Counted from the stretch's first letter, positions 36,009 through 44,920 are shown. The stretch is DNA of 49,435 nucleotides from Armatimonas rosea (GCF_014202505.1 NZ_JACHGW010000011.1:1-49435); one strand, 5' to 3'. Numbers and translations: made by a program. The notes: generated by a model not told the origin, from the letters alone.

Positions 36009-37213
36009 AACACCACCTCCGCGACGAGCAGCTTGTTGGCCTTGCCACGGCGCGCCTTCCACGCCTGTCCGCCTGGCGCTGTCAGCGCCATGTGGAACAC
36101 TGCGCGGCGTGCCAAGAGCGGCTGGAATCGCTGACACAGCTTGCTGGGCTCGTCCGAGATACCTACGCAGTGGCTCCCAGCCTCGCTTTGGACCAGCGGA
36201 TGCAGGCAAGCCGACCAAGCCGACCGATGATCCGGCCGACGATATCACTCGTACGTCTTCCCGCACCAATCGTCGGAACGCTGCTCGGACTGGTTGTGGG
36301 GCTGGTCTGTCTCCAAGGGGTGCCCAGCAAGGAGTACTATGCCGAGACCTCCGTGACCTTCACCCAGGCACCCGAGATCTTTCCTGAGCTTGCGGAGCCA
36401 CTCCTGAAGGCACGCCGCATTGAGGATGACACAGATGGAGATATTCAGCTTCATAGAGAGACAGCGCCATCCCACTGGCAGGTGACCTTTGGTATCCATG
36501 CCAGCGATAAAGAGTATGCTCAGGAAGCGCTGGCGAGCTGGTTAGAGTGCATCGAAAACCCGACGCCGATTCTAGGACGCTGGAAACAGAGCGTTGCCAA
36601 GGTGACCGTTGTTGAGCGGAGTGTGAAGGGGAATCGCCTCCTTGCCTTCGTCGTCATGGGCTTTTTCCTGGGAGGCTTGTTGTCACTCCTGCGCATTGTT
36701 GCCCCATGGATACCCGGAGGAGTTATCGGCTGTACCATTGTCGCCTTAGTCCTTGGCGTACAAGCGGGGAAATGGCAAGGGGGAACCTGGCAACCGCAGT
36801 ATCTGGTGACCCAATCGGTTGCCTTCCAAGCCAAGCCCGGCCTGTTCCACGATGACCCCGCCACCGAGTCTTACCTCTCCACCGAGTCTCATTTCCTACG
36901 GGGTTACGTGAGTGAAACCGCCACACGAGCCGGCCTCCCTGCGGTGTCTCTGTCTCCCCTGAGCACCGAAAAAGAAGGAGAGGAGGTTCTGGAAACGTAT
37001 GCGCCGACTCCCGCCTCGGGCGGCGCAACGCTGGATCGGCTGATTGCCGCTCTCAATGCGTCTAAAGTAAGTAAGGCTCTAGGGTACTCTTTCAAGCCAG
37101 GGAAGCGAGTCGCGACTCTTGAGCCCGGCCCCTTTCTCTTTCAGTCCTGGGTCGCGGGGATTATTACTTGCCTGGTATCGGCTGCCACCCTGCTGACGGC
37201 CCGCCGAAAATAA
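36005..37213 (+). CDS. Zinc-binding anti-sigma factor with duplicated Wzz-like outer part (cassette 2)
   Basis: A 402-aa protein. The N-terminal ZAS motif H29-x3-C33-x2-C36 (HVEHCAAC) is the anti-sigma zinc finger, followed by membrane segments near 88-105, 205-250 (two) and 378-400. The two outer loops start alike (ETSVTFTQAPEIF and TQSVAFQAKPGLF), each after a basic/aromatic stretch. They resemble the first strand of chain-length (Wzz/GumC) proteins, so the outer part seems duplicated. This suggests the sensor follows envelope polysaccharide or a similar signal (inference). AAGGAG lies before the ATG, and the stop of the sigma gene overlaps it. Confidence 0.75.
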   Translation: MKHHLRDEQLVGLATARLPRLSAWRCQRHVEHCAACQERLESLTQLAGLVRDTYAVAPSLALDQRMQASRPSRPMIRPTISLVRLPAPIVGTLLGLVVGLVCLQGVPSKEYYAETSVTFTQAPEIFPELAEPLLKARRIEDDTDGDIQLHRETAPSHWQVTFGIHASDKEYAQEALASWLECIENPTPILGRWKQSVAKVTVVERSVKGNRLLAFVVMGFFLGGLLSLLRIVAPWIPGGVIGCTIVALVLGVQAGKWQGGTWQPQYLVTQSVAFQAKPGLFHDDPATESYLSTESHFLRGYVSETATRAGLPAVSLSPLSTEKEGEEVLETYAPTPASGGATLDRLIAALNASKVSKALGYSFKPGKRVATLEPGPFLFQSWVAGIITCLVSAATLLTARRK

Positions 37214-37275
37214 ATTCTTGTGGCTCCGATAGTTTTTTGGCGCTCGTGCGTGATAGGAACCAGAGAACGCAAGAG

Positions 37276-37845
37276 ATGATGAGGGTGCTTCCACAACTTC
37301 GCCGCACACACGAGCCTGCTCTTACCCTGGAGCAGCTCTCGGAGTGCTATCTTACCCTCGTCTATCGCTACCTCTACCGACGGCTCGGCCCTGCTGAGAA
37401 GGCAGATGCCGACGATCTCACGGCGCAGACCTTTCAAGCGGCGCTCCGTGGCCTGCACCGGCTCAAGAAAGACACCGATCCCTATCTCTGGCTCCTGGGG
37501 ATCGCCCGTCGGGAGCTGATCAACCACGCACGCCGGCAAAAGTACCGCAAGACAGAGCCGCTGGACACTGCTCCGGAGCCGCTGGCAATAGACCACTCGC
37601 CCGAGTCGGTGGCGCTGGGGCAGGAGCGGCAGCGGCAGCTCTGGCGGATCTTGGACAGCCTCGCCGCCGACCAGCGGGAGGCGCTCCTGCTCCAGCACCT
37701 CGACGATCTCTCCGTCGCCCAGATCGCCCAGGTGCTGGGAAAGACCCACGCCGCCACCAACTCCCTGCTCCAGCGAGCACGCCAGAGTGCACTCGCCCGT
37801 GGGGGAGCCTATTTTCTCGACGATGAAACGGAGACAATGTCATGA
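37276..37845 (+). CDS. ECF-type RNA polymerase sigma factor (cassette 3)
   Basis: A 189-aa sigma factor. Region 2 is at about 20-65 (LVYRYLYRRLGPAEKADADDLTAQTF), with a WLLGIARRELINHAR segment after it, and region 4 at about 125-180 (LSVAQIAQVLGKTHAATNSLLQRARQ). The start is uncertain between ATG 37276 and ATG 37279; the frame can extend to 37168 but the added residues are not family-like. The TGA overlaps the next ATG. Confidence 0.88.
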   Translation: MMRVLPQLRRTHEPALTLEQLSECYLTLVYRYLYRRLGPAEKADADDLTAQTFQAALRGLHRLKKDTDPYLWLLGIARRELINHARRQKYRKTEPLDTAPEPLAIDHSPESVALGQERQRQLWRILDSLAADQREALLLQHLDDLSVAQIAQVLGKTHAATNSLLQRARQSALARGGAYFLDDETETMS

Positions 37846-38627
37846 GCGAGCGCCTCAAAGCCTGCTTCGAGAGCCCCGAACCCTCCGATGACCTCCGGCG
37901 GCGTGTCCGCACACTGCCTCAAAAACCGAAAGGGATAGCCCCTCCTATGCAGCTACGCATCTTTACCGGAATTGCTCTTGCCATGGTCCTCGGCGGAGTT
38001 ATCATCAACCGCACGCACCACCAGGAAACGGGGCTTCTCCACCGGCACCGCGAGGTCTATGGCATGCCCATGGGGAAGCGCAAGGTGACCATCTACACGG
38101 TGCACCAAAACGCTCACGGTGAGATCTTGGTGATCTACTCTGCGGGAAAGACCCCCGACGATGCCCTTGTACCGGATGCAAACGGTGTCCTGCGTGTGAT
38201 GGATAGCTCGACACGTACCCAAGACTGGCAGTTCGTTTTCTACGATAACCAAAAGCGCGAGGCAAATACAACGGTTCATCTCCCGTTTCGGGGGCACTGG
38301 GGAGTCGATACCAAGATCGTCCCCGAGCGCATCGCCCCTGATGGCACGAAGTACGAGGCGATCGCCTTCCGTCTTGATGGCCCCCCGCAGCTTCGTTATG
38401 ATGTCGAGTTCCGCTGCATCGACGAAAACCTTCATGGCGAGGTGCTACGTAAGGCTGCACAGCAGGGATATGATAAAGCCTCGCATGCCTATACCAGCTC
38501 GATGGTCTGGTACCAGGAGACACCAGACTCCTGGAGTACGGAGCGCGTGCCCGCCGCTTGGACGAAATACGGCGTGGATGTCGCGGAGGCGACCCGGCAG
38601 CTGGAAGCGTTGGACCACCCCCGCTAG
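37842..38627 (+). CDS. Membrane partner of ECF sigma factor, cassette 3
   Basis: A 261-aa protein with a short cytoplasmic N-terminus (about 1-37: SPEPSDDLRRRVRTLP), one membrane segment (about 40-57) and a mostly beta external part. The cytoplasmic tail resembles that of the 33089 protein. It is a candidate anti-sigma factor by ATGA coupling to the sigma gene, but no named domain is visible. Confidence 0.6.
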   Translation: MSERLKACFESPEPSDDLRRRVRTLPQKPKGIAPPMQLRIFTGIALAMVLGGVIINRTHHQETGLLHRHREVYGMPMGKRKVTIYTVHQNAHGEILVIYSAGKTPDDALVPDANGVLRVMDSSTRTQDWQFVFYDNQKREANTTVHLPFRGHWGVDTKIVPERIAPDGTKYEAIAFRLDGPPQLRYDVEFRCIDENLHGEVLRKAAQQGYDKASHAYTSSMVWYQETPDSWSTERVPAAWTKYGVDVAEATRQLEALDHPR

Positions 38628-38713
38628 GTTTGATGTTGGCTCTACTGGGGACGTGTCCTGCTTTTGAAGTCTGGTGGGGTATAGAGGAGTCCAACTCCAC
38701 CAGAGGAAAGTGT

Positions 38714-39133
38714 ATGCGTCCCATCTTCGTTCTGTTTTTGTTGCTGATTAGTAGTCTCGGAGCCCAGGCACGGCTACCAAAGGAGGGGAGCGGCGAGGCT
38801 GCAACCCTCGTCACAGGGTTGTTCTCGATTCCTAGCGTCCTTGCCAGTGGGCTGAATGCGGCTCCCGATGGCTGGTTTGGACACGCCAACACGAGCCGGC
38901 GGTGGCGCAGTGAGCTGGGAAAAGGAGCGGGGGGTGTTCAGATACTGATCGGGGGCTTGATGCTTCTCGGAAAAGAGAATGCAAATGGGGCACTCAACCT
39001 TGCGGTGGGGGGGCTGAGTTACTACATGGGTAGGCAGACGGAAAAGCGCTTGGCGTTCCGCGTGTCCCCGATCCCAACAAGCCTGGGCCGTCAGGATCGA
39101 GGACTGAGCGTGGGCGTCACACTTCGGCTCTAG
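38714..39133 (+). CDS. Small exported protein of unknown function
   Basis: A 139-aa protein. A signal peptide (about 1-20, ending SLGAQA) is followed by two weakly hydrophobic Gly-rich segments (about 30-47 and 78-100) and a basic/beta end (GLSVGVTLRL) that could be a membrane strand. The ATG at 38714 is supported by GAGGAAAG upstream and by the signal peptide. No family was recognised. Confidence 0.65.
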   Translation: MRPIFVLFLLLISSLGAQARLPKEGSGEAATLVTGLFSIPSVLASGLNAAPDGWFGHANTSRRWRSELGKGAGGVQILIGGLMLLGKENANGALNLAVGGLSYYMGRQTEKRLAFRVSPIPTSLGRQDRGLSVGVTLRL

Positions 39134-39142
39134 CCCACGGAG

Positions 39143-39886
39143 CTACTGCGGAGGGATCGTCGTGGACTTGCTCATGCGGACCGCGATACTGGTATTGCCG
39201 CCGTCGTTGTTGACCATGACATCCGCGTTCATCGGGACGCCATCAGGGCCGGGGAGCTGGACCTTGTAGTTACCGCTGGGAATGTTCTTCAGGTCGGTGA
39301 CCCCTAGTTGCTTCATCAGGAGATCGGTAATATTGGCACCGCCAAAGGGTGCCCCGCCCGCGGCTCCCGGTGCGCCGAAGGCCATCATGGGCTTTTGCGG
39401 GTTGCTGAGGATGTAGTAGGCCTGGAGGTCGAGCTTCTGGATCAGAGGGTTGGCCTCCGCCTGGGTCATGAGACGGCCCATCACCTCGACCATGCCCGGC
39501 TTCGAGGTCCCCACTTTTCCGCCAAAGAGGCTCGCTTGAGCCAGCGCATAGCGGGAGAGGTTGTCTGCGGCGTAGCGCTTGCCTTCCTGCGGCTTGGGCA
39601 GGTAGAGCTTGGCCCACGCGGCACCCTCGGGGAGCTTTCGGAGCAGGGCATCGAGCTGCTCCTCCAGGTTCGCCGCAGTGGTAGGCTTGGCAAGCGCCGG
39701 TGCCTTGACCGTCGCGAGGCTAGAGTCCACCAAGACATTCTGGCCGCTGTCCTGGGCGAGCTGGCGCACGATCACGGCAACCGCGACCTCACGCTCGGCC
39801 TTGGCGCGGGTTCCCTCGGTGGCCTGCTGGGCGTGGGCGAGGGTGGGGGCCAGCAAGAGGGCACTGGCGAGAAGAAGTGTTTTCAT
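39143..39886 (-). CDS. Exported protein with an STN/secretin-like short domain
   Basis: A 247-aa protein with a signal peptide (MKTLLLASALLLAPTLAHA). Residues about 30-95 have the layout of the STN (secretin and TonB N-terminus) domain: VIVRQLAQDSGQNVLVDSSL, then a Leu-rich L-x2-LLR-x-LP helix. The rest is not recognised and includes a Gly/Pro-rich part (FGAPGAAGGAPFGG). The ATG at 39886 has GGAGA about 9 bases upstream. It converges with the small exported protein, only 9 bp apart. Confidence 0.62.
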   Translation of the reverse strand: MKTLLLASALLLAPTLAHAQQATEGTRAKAEREVAVAVIVRQLAQDSGQNVLVDSSLATVKAPALAKPTTAANLEEQLDALLRKLPEGAAWAKLYLPKPQEGKRYAADNLSRYALAQASLFGGKVGTSKPGMVEVMGRLMTQAEANPLIQKLDLQAYYILSNPQKPMMAFGAPGAAGGAPFGGANITDLLMKQLGVTDLKNIPSGNYKVQLPGPDGVPMNADVMVNNDGGNTSIAVRMSKSTTIPPQ

Positions 39887-39955
39887 CGATTGAGTTCTCC
39901 AAAAGGGTTGTGACATTACCCCATAAGACGATAGGTAGCAAGGATTCCGCGAAGG

Positions 39956-41761
39956 CTATTTCAGGTAGCCGTGGTAGACCCCGAGCCAGTAGCCCAGGAG
40001 CCACGCCCCGGGATCGTCGGCGCCCGTGCCATTGCCACCGCTATCTGCCTCCCAGTAGCAGGCGTTCCACCGGGAGACGCGCCGCTCGGCGGGGGAGAGC
40101 ACCCGGTCGGTCTCCATCCGGTTTCGGCCACCGCCGGGCGCGATCCGCAGGGTGACATCCATGCGGGTGCTATTGACCATCGCCCACTCGGTCTGCTCCA
40201 GAGGCCAGTCCTGGAGGGTGAGCAGGGCGCTCTCCACATCGCAGGGATTGCCGGTGAGGGCGCCGTAACTGAAGTTGTAGAAGGGGCTCGCCTCGGCCTT
40301 GATGGTCTGCTCGGTCAGCGACGGCTCCCAGGTCTTGGCGAGGCTCTGGGCGAGGATCTGGCGACGCGCGGGGTCTCGTTCCAGGAGCATCAGGGGGTAG
40401 TACGCCAGGTACGCGAGCTCGTCGTCGCTGTGGTTGAGCTTCCACCAGGGATTGTTGCGGCGGTAGTTGAGGACATTGAGCAAGTAGTGGTGGTTGTTGA
40501 TCAGGTCCTCGTAGGCATCGTTGTAGCGCTTCTCGCCGGTCAGGTGGTAGGCCACCTTCAGGTGCGAGAGGATCTCCAGCGAGTTGAGGCCGCGCTCCTC
40601 TTTCCAGCGGGGGCTATCGTTCATGAGGGCGGGCTCCCAGTGGCCCCAGCGGGTCGGCCGGGTCGTGTGGTCACAGAGGGTGTAGCCATGGTCCAGGATG
40701 TGGTCGGTGACCCGCTTACAGGTCGCCGCGATCCGCTTCTTCTCTGCCGCATCCGCGACGTGCTCGGAGTAGAGGTACCAGGCAAAATAGTGCCCGTCGA
40801 TCTCGTCGCTGGACGTATCCCCCTTCACCCAGACATTCTTATCGACAGGCGAGCGGAACCAGATCAGCGCCGTCTCGCCCGGCGCATTCACGCGGCCATT
40901 GGGATCGAGCCCCGTGACCCCCGCTTTGAGCTCGTCGTCGGTGACGGTCGCGCGGGCGGGGAAGCCCTTGATCCCGGTCAGGCGCTCCAGCTCCAGCAGG
41001 GCGTGGAGCGACTTCTGCGCCAGAGCCTTGGCCGCGGGGTCCTTGGTCGCGCCGTAGCGCAGGCACTCCGCCCCCAGATAGACCGCAGTCCAGAGGCCAT
41101 CGTTGTCGCTCGCCTCATGAAACGTACCCAGCTCCGGCTTTCCCGCTACCTTGTAGCTGCAGTTGGAGATATAGCCGCGCCGGTTGTGGTACTTGGCCGT
41201 GATGTCCTCAAAGTGCGCCGCCTTCTCCGTGAGTGTCATCGGCTTCTCTTCCAGACAGGCAAACCCCTTGTCGGTCTCCACCCAGCAGCGACTCTTCGTG
41301 TCGCACCAGACCCGCTTGACCGAGTCGCTCGGTAGCCAACGGCGGCTGGCAAAGTAGCGGAACTTGCCCGCCCGGAGCCGCCAGGCACCCCGTCCCGTCC
41401 CGCCCCAGAGATCGCCGTTGGGGGCAAGCGCGATACTGGTCATGCGAATCTGTGGCATGCCATCTTTGTGGTCGATCGGCTGCCACCAGTCTTTGCCGTT
41501 GGTCACGATCACCCCAAACGTGGTCGCCAAGTACCAGTGCCCCTTGCCATCGGAGATCGTCTGTACCACCTCCGTGTCTTCGTCGATCTGCGGCTGGTGC
41601 GGCTTGAACTGCGTGGGAAGCTCGATCTGGACTGCCCCCCGGCCCCCGTCCAGCGGGGGAGCTTTGGGAGCATCGGCGGGGAGCGTGTCGAACTGGCGAG
41701 AGAGAAGCTGGCCGTAGGTAGCAGCGGGCGCGACAATGGCGGCGGGCGGGGGAAACAGCAT
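39956..41761 (-). CDS. Secreted-type protein: propeller-like start and six-hairpin glycosidase-like body
   Basis: A 601-aa protein. Residues about 60-150 hold two or three sensor-propeller-like strands (WYLATTFGVIVTNG and ALAPNGDLWGGTGRGAWRL, the Reg_prop style), followed by a long mostly helical part (about 190-600) with repeated aromatic/His motifs (DNDGLWTAVYLGAE, DGHYFAWYLYSEH, WGHWEP), as in alpha/alpha-barrel glycosidases. A Pro-rich segment near residue 35 is encoded by a small GC palindrome. Start at 41761: AGGA about 11 bases upstream, directly after the permease gene; the longer frame overlaps the permease and is not real. The substrate is unknown, probably what the neighbouring importer takes up. 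Confidence 0.6.
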   Translation of the reverse strand: MLFPPPAAIVAPAATYGQLLSRQFDTLPADAPKAPPLDGGRGAVQIELPTQFKPHQPQIDEDTEVVQTISDGKGHWYLATTFGVIVTNGKDWWQPIDHKDGMPQIRMTSIALAPNGDLWGGTGRGAWRLRAGKFRYFASRRWLPSDSVKRVWCDTKSRCWVETDKGFACLEEKPMTLTEKAAHFEDITAKYHNRRGYISNCSYKVAGKPELGTFHEASDNDGLWTAVYLGAECLRYGATKDPAAKALAQKSLHALLELERLTGIKGFPARATVTDDELKAGVTGLDPNGRVNAPGETALIWFRSPVDKNVWVKGDTSSDEIDGHYFAWYLYSEHVADAAEKKRIAATCKRVTDHILDHGYTLCDHTTRPTRWGHWEPALMNDSPRWKEERGLNSLEILSHLKVAYHLTGEKRYNDAYEDLINNHHYLLNVLNYRRNNPWWKLNHSDDELAYLAYYPLMLLERDPARRQILAQSLAKTWEPSLTEQTIKAEASPFYNFSYGALTGNPCDVESALLTLQDWPLEQTEWAMVNSTRMDVTLRIAPGGGRNRMETDRVLSPAERRVSRWNACYWEADSGGNGTGADDPGAWLLGYWLGVYHGYLK

Positions 41762-41769
41762 TGCGAAGA

Positions 41770-42579
41770 CTATCCTTTCAATCCACTGAGAACAATTCCC
41801 TTGACAAAGGTCTTCTGGACAAGCAGGAAGACGATGATTAAGGGGACGGTGATGACGGTTGAGGTGGCCATGAGCAGGTTCCATTGGCTCTCGTGGCGAC
41901 CGAGAAACGACTGCAAGCCGAGTGCCAGCGTGTACTGGCTCTCGTCGTGGAGGTAGATCAGCGGGCCTTGGAAGTCGGTCCAGGCACCGAGGAAGGCGAA
42001 GAGAGCGACTGTTGCCAGTGCGGGCCGTGCGAGTGGGATCAGGACGCGCCAGAAGATGCCAAAGTCGGTGCAACCATCGAGGCGCGCGGCATCGGAGAGC
42101 TCCTGGGGGATCGTGAGGAAGAACTGGCGCAGCAGAAAGATCGAGAACGGGTTGCCAAAGAACGCGGGGACGATCAGCGGGAGCCAGGAGCCCGACCAGC
42201 CGAGGGCACGGAAGAGCAGGAAGGTGGGGAGGAGAGTCACCTGAGCGGGGAGCATGATGGTGGCCAGCATCAGGAAAAACAGCGGCTCGCGGGCCTTGAA
42301 GCGCAGGCGCGCAAAGGCATAGGCGGCCAGCGACGACGACAGCACGGTTCCGAGGACGGTCAGGGCACAGATAAACAGTGTGTTGCCGACATAGCGCCAG
42401 AACGGGAAGCGCGCGATGGCATCGGGGTAGTTCTTCCAGACCACGGGGCTGGGGATCCACTCCATGGTCGCGGTGAAGATCTTCTCGGGGGTCTTGAGCG
42501 AGGTGCTCAGCATAAACAAGAACGGCGCGAGAAAGAGCAGGCTGAGCGCGACCAGTACCGCGTAGCGAATACCTCTCAT
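41770..42579 (-). CDS. ABC sugar transporter permease, MalG type
   Basis: A 269-aa inner-membrane protein with six membrane segments. The EAA loop that contacts the ATPase is ELSDAARLDGCTDFGIFWRV with PLARP after it. It is of the carbohydrate uptake type-1 group (MalG/LacG). It overlaps the MalF-type permease gene by 4 bp, and the secreted glycosidase-like gene follows 8 bp downstream. Confidence 0.9.
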   Translation of the reverse strand: MRGIRYAVLVALSLLFLAPFLFMLSTSLKTPEKIFTATMEWIPSPVVWKNYPDAIARFPFWRYVGNTLFICALTVLGTVLSSSLAAYAFARLRFKAREPLFFLMLATIMLPAQVTLLPTFLLFRALGWSGSWLPLIVPAFFGNPFSIFLLRQFFLTIPQELSDAARLDGCTDFGIFWRVLIPLARPALATVALFAFLGAWTDFQGPLIYLHDESQYTLALGLQSFLGRHESQWNLLMATSTVITVPLIIVFLLVQKTFVKGIVLSGLKG

Positions 42580-43604
42580 CCTTTCTCTCCTTCGTAGTAG
42601 ACCCAGCGGGCGGAGCTCTTAAAGACCAGCCAGGTCGCCCCGATGGTCAGGACGAAGAGCACCCAGGCCATCGCGCAGGCAAGGCCCATGCGGAAGAACT
42701 CGAAGGCATTCTGGTAGAGGGAGAGCGCATAGAACAGGGTCGATTTGTCCGGCCCGCCCTTGGTCATCAGGAAGGTCTGGGTGAAGTACTGAAACGTCCC
42801 GATCACCCCTAGAATCAGGTTGAAGAAGATCACTGGCGAGAGCGAGGGCAGGGTGATGTGGCGGAGGCGCTGCCAGCCATTGGCCCCGTCGAGCTCCGCT
42901 GCCTCGTAGTAGTCTTGGGGCACCCCTTGGAGCGCAGCCAGGTAGATCACCATGCTTCCCCCGACCCCCCAGAGGTCCATGAGGATGATCGCGGGCTTGG
43001 ACCAGAGCGGCGATGCCAGCCAGGTTGGAGCAGGCAGGTGGAGTGCACGGAGCGCCTCGTTGATCAGGCCGTGCTCGGGGTTGAGGAGCCAGAGCCAGAG
43101 GAGCGCACTGGCGACAGTCGGCACGAGCGATGGCAGGTAGAAAATTGTCCGAAAGAGCGCCATGCCCTTGAGCTTCTGGTTGAGCAGGAGCGCCAGCGCC
43201 AACCCGACCACCAGCGAGAGCGGCAGCTCCAGAAAGAGAAAGGCCGTGTTGCCCAGCGATGGCCAGAAGGTCTCGGTGTCGGTGAAGAGCTCTTTGTAGT
43301 TGTCGAGGCCCACCCAGCGTGGTGGGGAGAGGACTCGGTAGTCGGTGAAGCTCAGAAAGAGGGTCACCAAGATCGGCCCGACCGTAAAGAGCACCAGCCC
43401 GAGGAGCCAGGGGGCGAGAAAGAGGAGCGCCGTGCGGGACTCGCCCACCGATTTACCTCTCCCCAACCCCTCTCCCGGGCGCTCGTTCCGGGTGCCCTCT
43501 GGGCGTGGGAAAGGGGCTATATCCCCGGCCACCTCGGACTCCCCCTTCCCCAAGGAGGAACGACTGTCCGGGGGAGGGGGTTGGGGGGGAGAGGTTGTCC
43601 TCAT
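42576..43604 (-). CDS. ABC sugar transporter permease, MalF type, with repeat-derived N-terminus
   Basis: A 342-aa inner-membrane protein with six membrane segments from about residue 58. The EAA loop is YYEAAELDGANGWQRLRHITLP. The N-terminal about 50 residues are low-complexity and are encoded by an inserted palindromic element (43456-43594); typical proteins of this type begin shortly before the first helix. It overlaps the binding-protein gene (ATGA). No ATPase gene is in the cluster, so a shared MsmK-like ATPase probably serves it. Confidence 0.88.
   Translation of the reverse strand: MRTTSPPQPPPPDSRSSLGKGESEVAGDIAPFPRPEGTRNERPGEGLGRGKSVGESRTALLFLAPWLLGLVLFTVGPILVTLFLSFTDYRVLSPPRWVGLDNYKELFTDTETFWPSLGNTAFLFLELPLSLVVGLALALLLNQKLKGMALFRTIFYLPSLVPTVASALLWLWLLNPEHGLINEALRALHLPAPTWLASPLWSKPAIILMDLWGVGGSMVIYLAALQGVPQDYYEAAELDGANGWQRLRHITLPSLSPVIFFNLILGVIGTFQYFTQTFLMTKGGPDKSTLFYALSLYQNAFEFFRMGLACAMAWVLFVLTIGATWLVFKSSARWVYYEGEKG
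43456..43594. repeat. In-frame palindromic element at the start of the permease
   Basis: The ends are inverted (ACCTCTCCCCAACCCC / GGGTTGGGGGGGAGAGGT). Inside, CTCGTTCCGGGTGCCCTCTG resembles the element at 3116 (CTCGTCGGGTACCCTCTG), and both encode a PEGTR segment. It accounts for about residues 4-49 of the permease. Confidence 0.65.
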
Positions 43605-44830
43605 CGGTACTTCTCCAGGTCCCGTGCGACCTTGGCCTGCACGGTCTTGAGCGCGTCTTGGGGGGACTTTCTCCCGTATCGGACAGCATCGCAGGCGGCA
43701 GTGAGCTCGCTCTGGTAGAGGGCCGCGACCGGCAAGACGGGAAAGTGCGACGCCCGCGGGCTGTCGGCGAGGTCGAGGAAGCGGGCAAAGAGTGGCCGCC
43801 ACGGAGCGCCGGTGCGAAGCTGGGGCTCTTTCAAAATAGCGCGCTGGTTGGGGACACCGTGCATCGTGCTGGCGAACTGGAGCTGACCGGTGCGAGTCTG
43901 GGTCCACTTGAGAAACTCCCAGACCTGCGCGGTTTTCTTTCCCTCACGCGGCAGACAGAAGAGGTTCCCCCCGAGCCAGGCAGTCCCCTCCAGCTCGGGA
44001 GCGCTGGCGGGAAACGGTAGCGGCGCGACCCCGATCTCCTCGCCGGGCGTGTACCTATAGACCCAGTTGGCGTTCCACTGCCCGGAGAACTCCATCGCGG
44101 CAAGGCCCTTGAAGAACGGGTTGTTCGAGCCCATATCGTCAGCAAAGCCTGCCGAGAACGCCTCGACCGCCTCGTTGCCGCCCTGGGCATCCATCAGGCG
44201 CTTGTACCACGCTAGCCCCGCCGCGTTCCGGGGATGGTCGGCGGTGACTCGTTCTGTGCGCTCGTCCCAGAACTGCCCGCCCGCCGCGCCGAGCAGGTGC
44301 AGGGCCTCAGGGGGACGTAGCCCGATGCGGGTCAGGCGGCCCGTGCTATCGCGCTGGGTGAGGCGCTTGCAGAGCTCCTCTAGCTCCTCCAGGGTGCGGG
44401 GCGGGGTCTGGACGAGGCGCTTGTTGTAGAGCAGTACCATGCAGTCGAGCAAGTACGGCATGGCGTAGAGCTTGCCCCGAAAGCGGCACTGGGAGAGCGA
44501 CCCGGGCGTAAAGTCGTCGTCCTTGAGACCAGCGGCAGCGAACAGGCTATCGAGGGGGAGCAGGGCGTTGTTGGCCGCCAGCGCGCCCAGCGCCGATGGG
44601 TCCTTGAGCGTGAAGACATCGGGGGGAGCGCCGGCTACCAGCGCCCGGATCGTCTTATCGTCGCTCACCGACGGCAGGTTCTCCAGCTGAGGATCGTAGG
44701 CATTGAGAGTCTTGCGAAAGACCTCTTCTTCGTCGCCGCCCCACATGCTCCAGACCCGCAGGTTTTGCCGCGTCGCCGGGCGGGAGCAACCCGCCGCCGC
44801 CGCGAGAGCGAGTAGAGCCAAAGAGCGCAT
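43601..44830 (-). CDS. ABC sugar-binding lipoprotein
   Basis: A 409-aa solute-binding protein, type 1 family. The signal peptide has lipobox AAAGC. The body has the usual layout (LRVWSMWGGDEEEVFRKTL at the start; a GTAWLGGNLFCLP-like segment and WEFLKWTQ near 300). It is anchored outside the membrane and delivers a sugar or oligosaccharide to the two permeases. The ATG at 44830 is chosen because AGGA lies 7 bases before it, rather than the ATG at 44836. Confidence 0.88.
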   Translation of the reverse strand: MRSLALLALAAAAGCSRPATRQNLRVWSMWGGDEEEVFRKTLNAYDPQLENLPSVSDDKTIRALVAGAPPDVFTLKDPSALGALAANNALLPLDSLFAAAGLKDDDFTPGSLSQCRFRGKLYAMPYLLDCMVLLYNKRLVQTPPRTLEELEELCKRLTQRDSTGRLTRIGLRPPEALHLLGAAGGQFWDERTERVTADHPRNAAGLAWYKRLMDAQGGNEAVEAFSAGFADDMGSNNPFFKGLAAMEFSGQWNANWVYRYTPGEEIGVAPLPFPASAPELEGTAWLGGNLFCLPREGKKTAQVWEFLKWTQTRTGQLQFASTMHGVPNQRAILKEPQLRTGAPWRPLFARFLDLADSPRASHFPVLPVAALYQSELTAACDAVRYGRKSPQDALKTVQAKVARDLEKYR

Positions 44831-44885
44831 GGGCATATCCTAGCGTAAGTGCACAGATCGGACAAGGCTTTTATTGCCCAGTGCA

Positions 44886-44914
44886 TTGACGCATCCGAGC
44901 GAGCCGTCTACAAT
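44886..44914 (+). promoter_or_regulatory. Strong promoter giving a leaderless transcript
   Basis: TTGACG (44886-44891), 17-bp spacer, TACAAT (44909-44914), then exactly 6 bases to the ATG at 44921. There is no Shine-Dalgarno sequence. This also fixes the start of the gene. Confidence 0.8.
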
Positions 44915-44920
44915 ACCCCT

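Noticed and set aside
41762-42460. Extension of the glycosidase-like gene upstream to 42460
   Set aside because: It would lie entirely over the MalG-type permease in another frame and gives an unnatural Pro/Arg/His-rich sequence.
44849-44920. Start of the DUF1549/DUF1553 protein at 44849
   Set aside because: A consensus promoter at 44886-44914 lies inside this stretch and the signal peptide starts at 44921.
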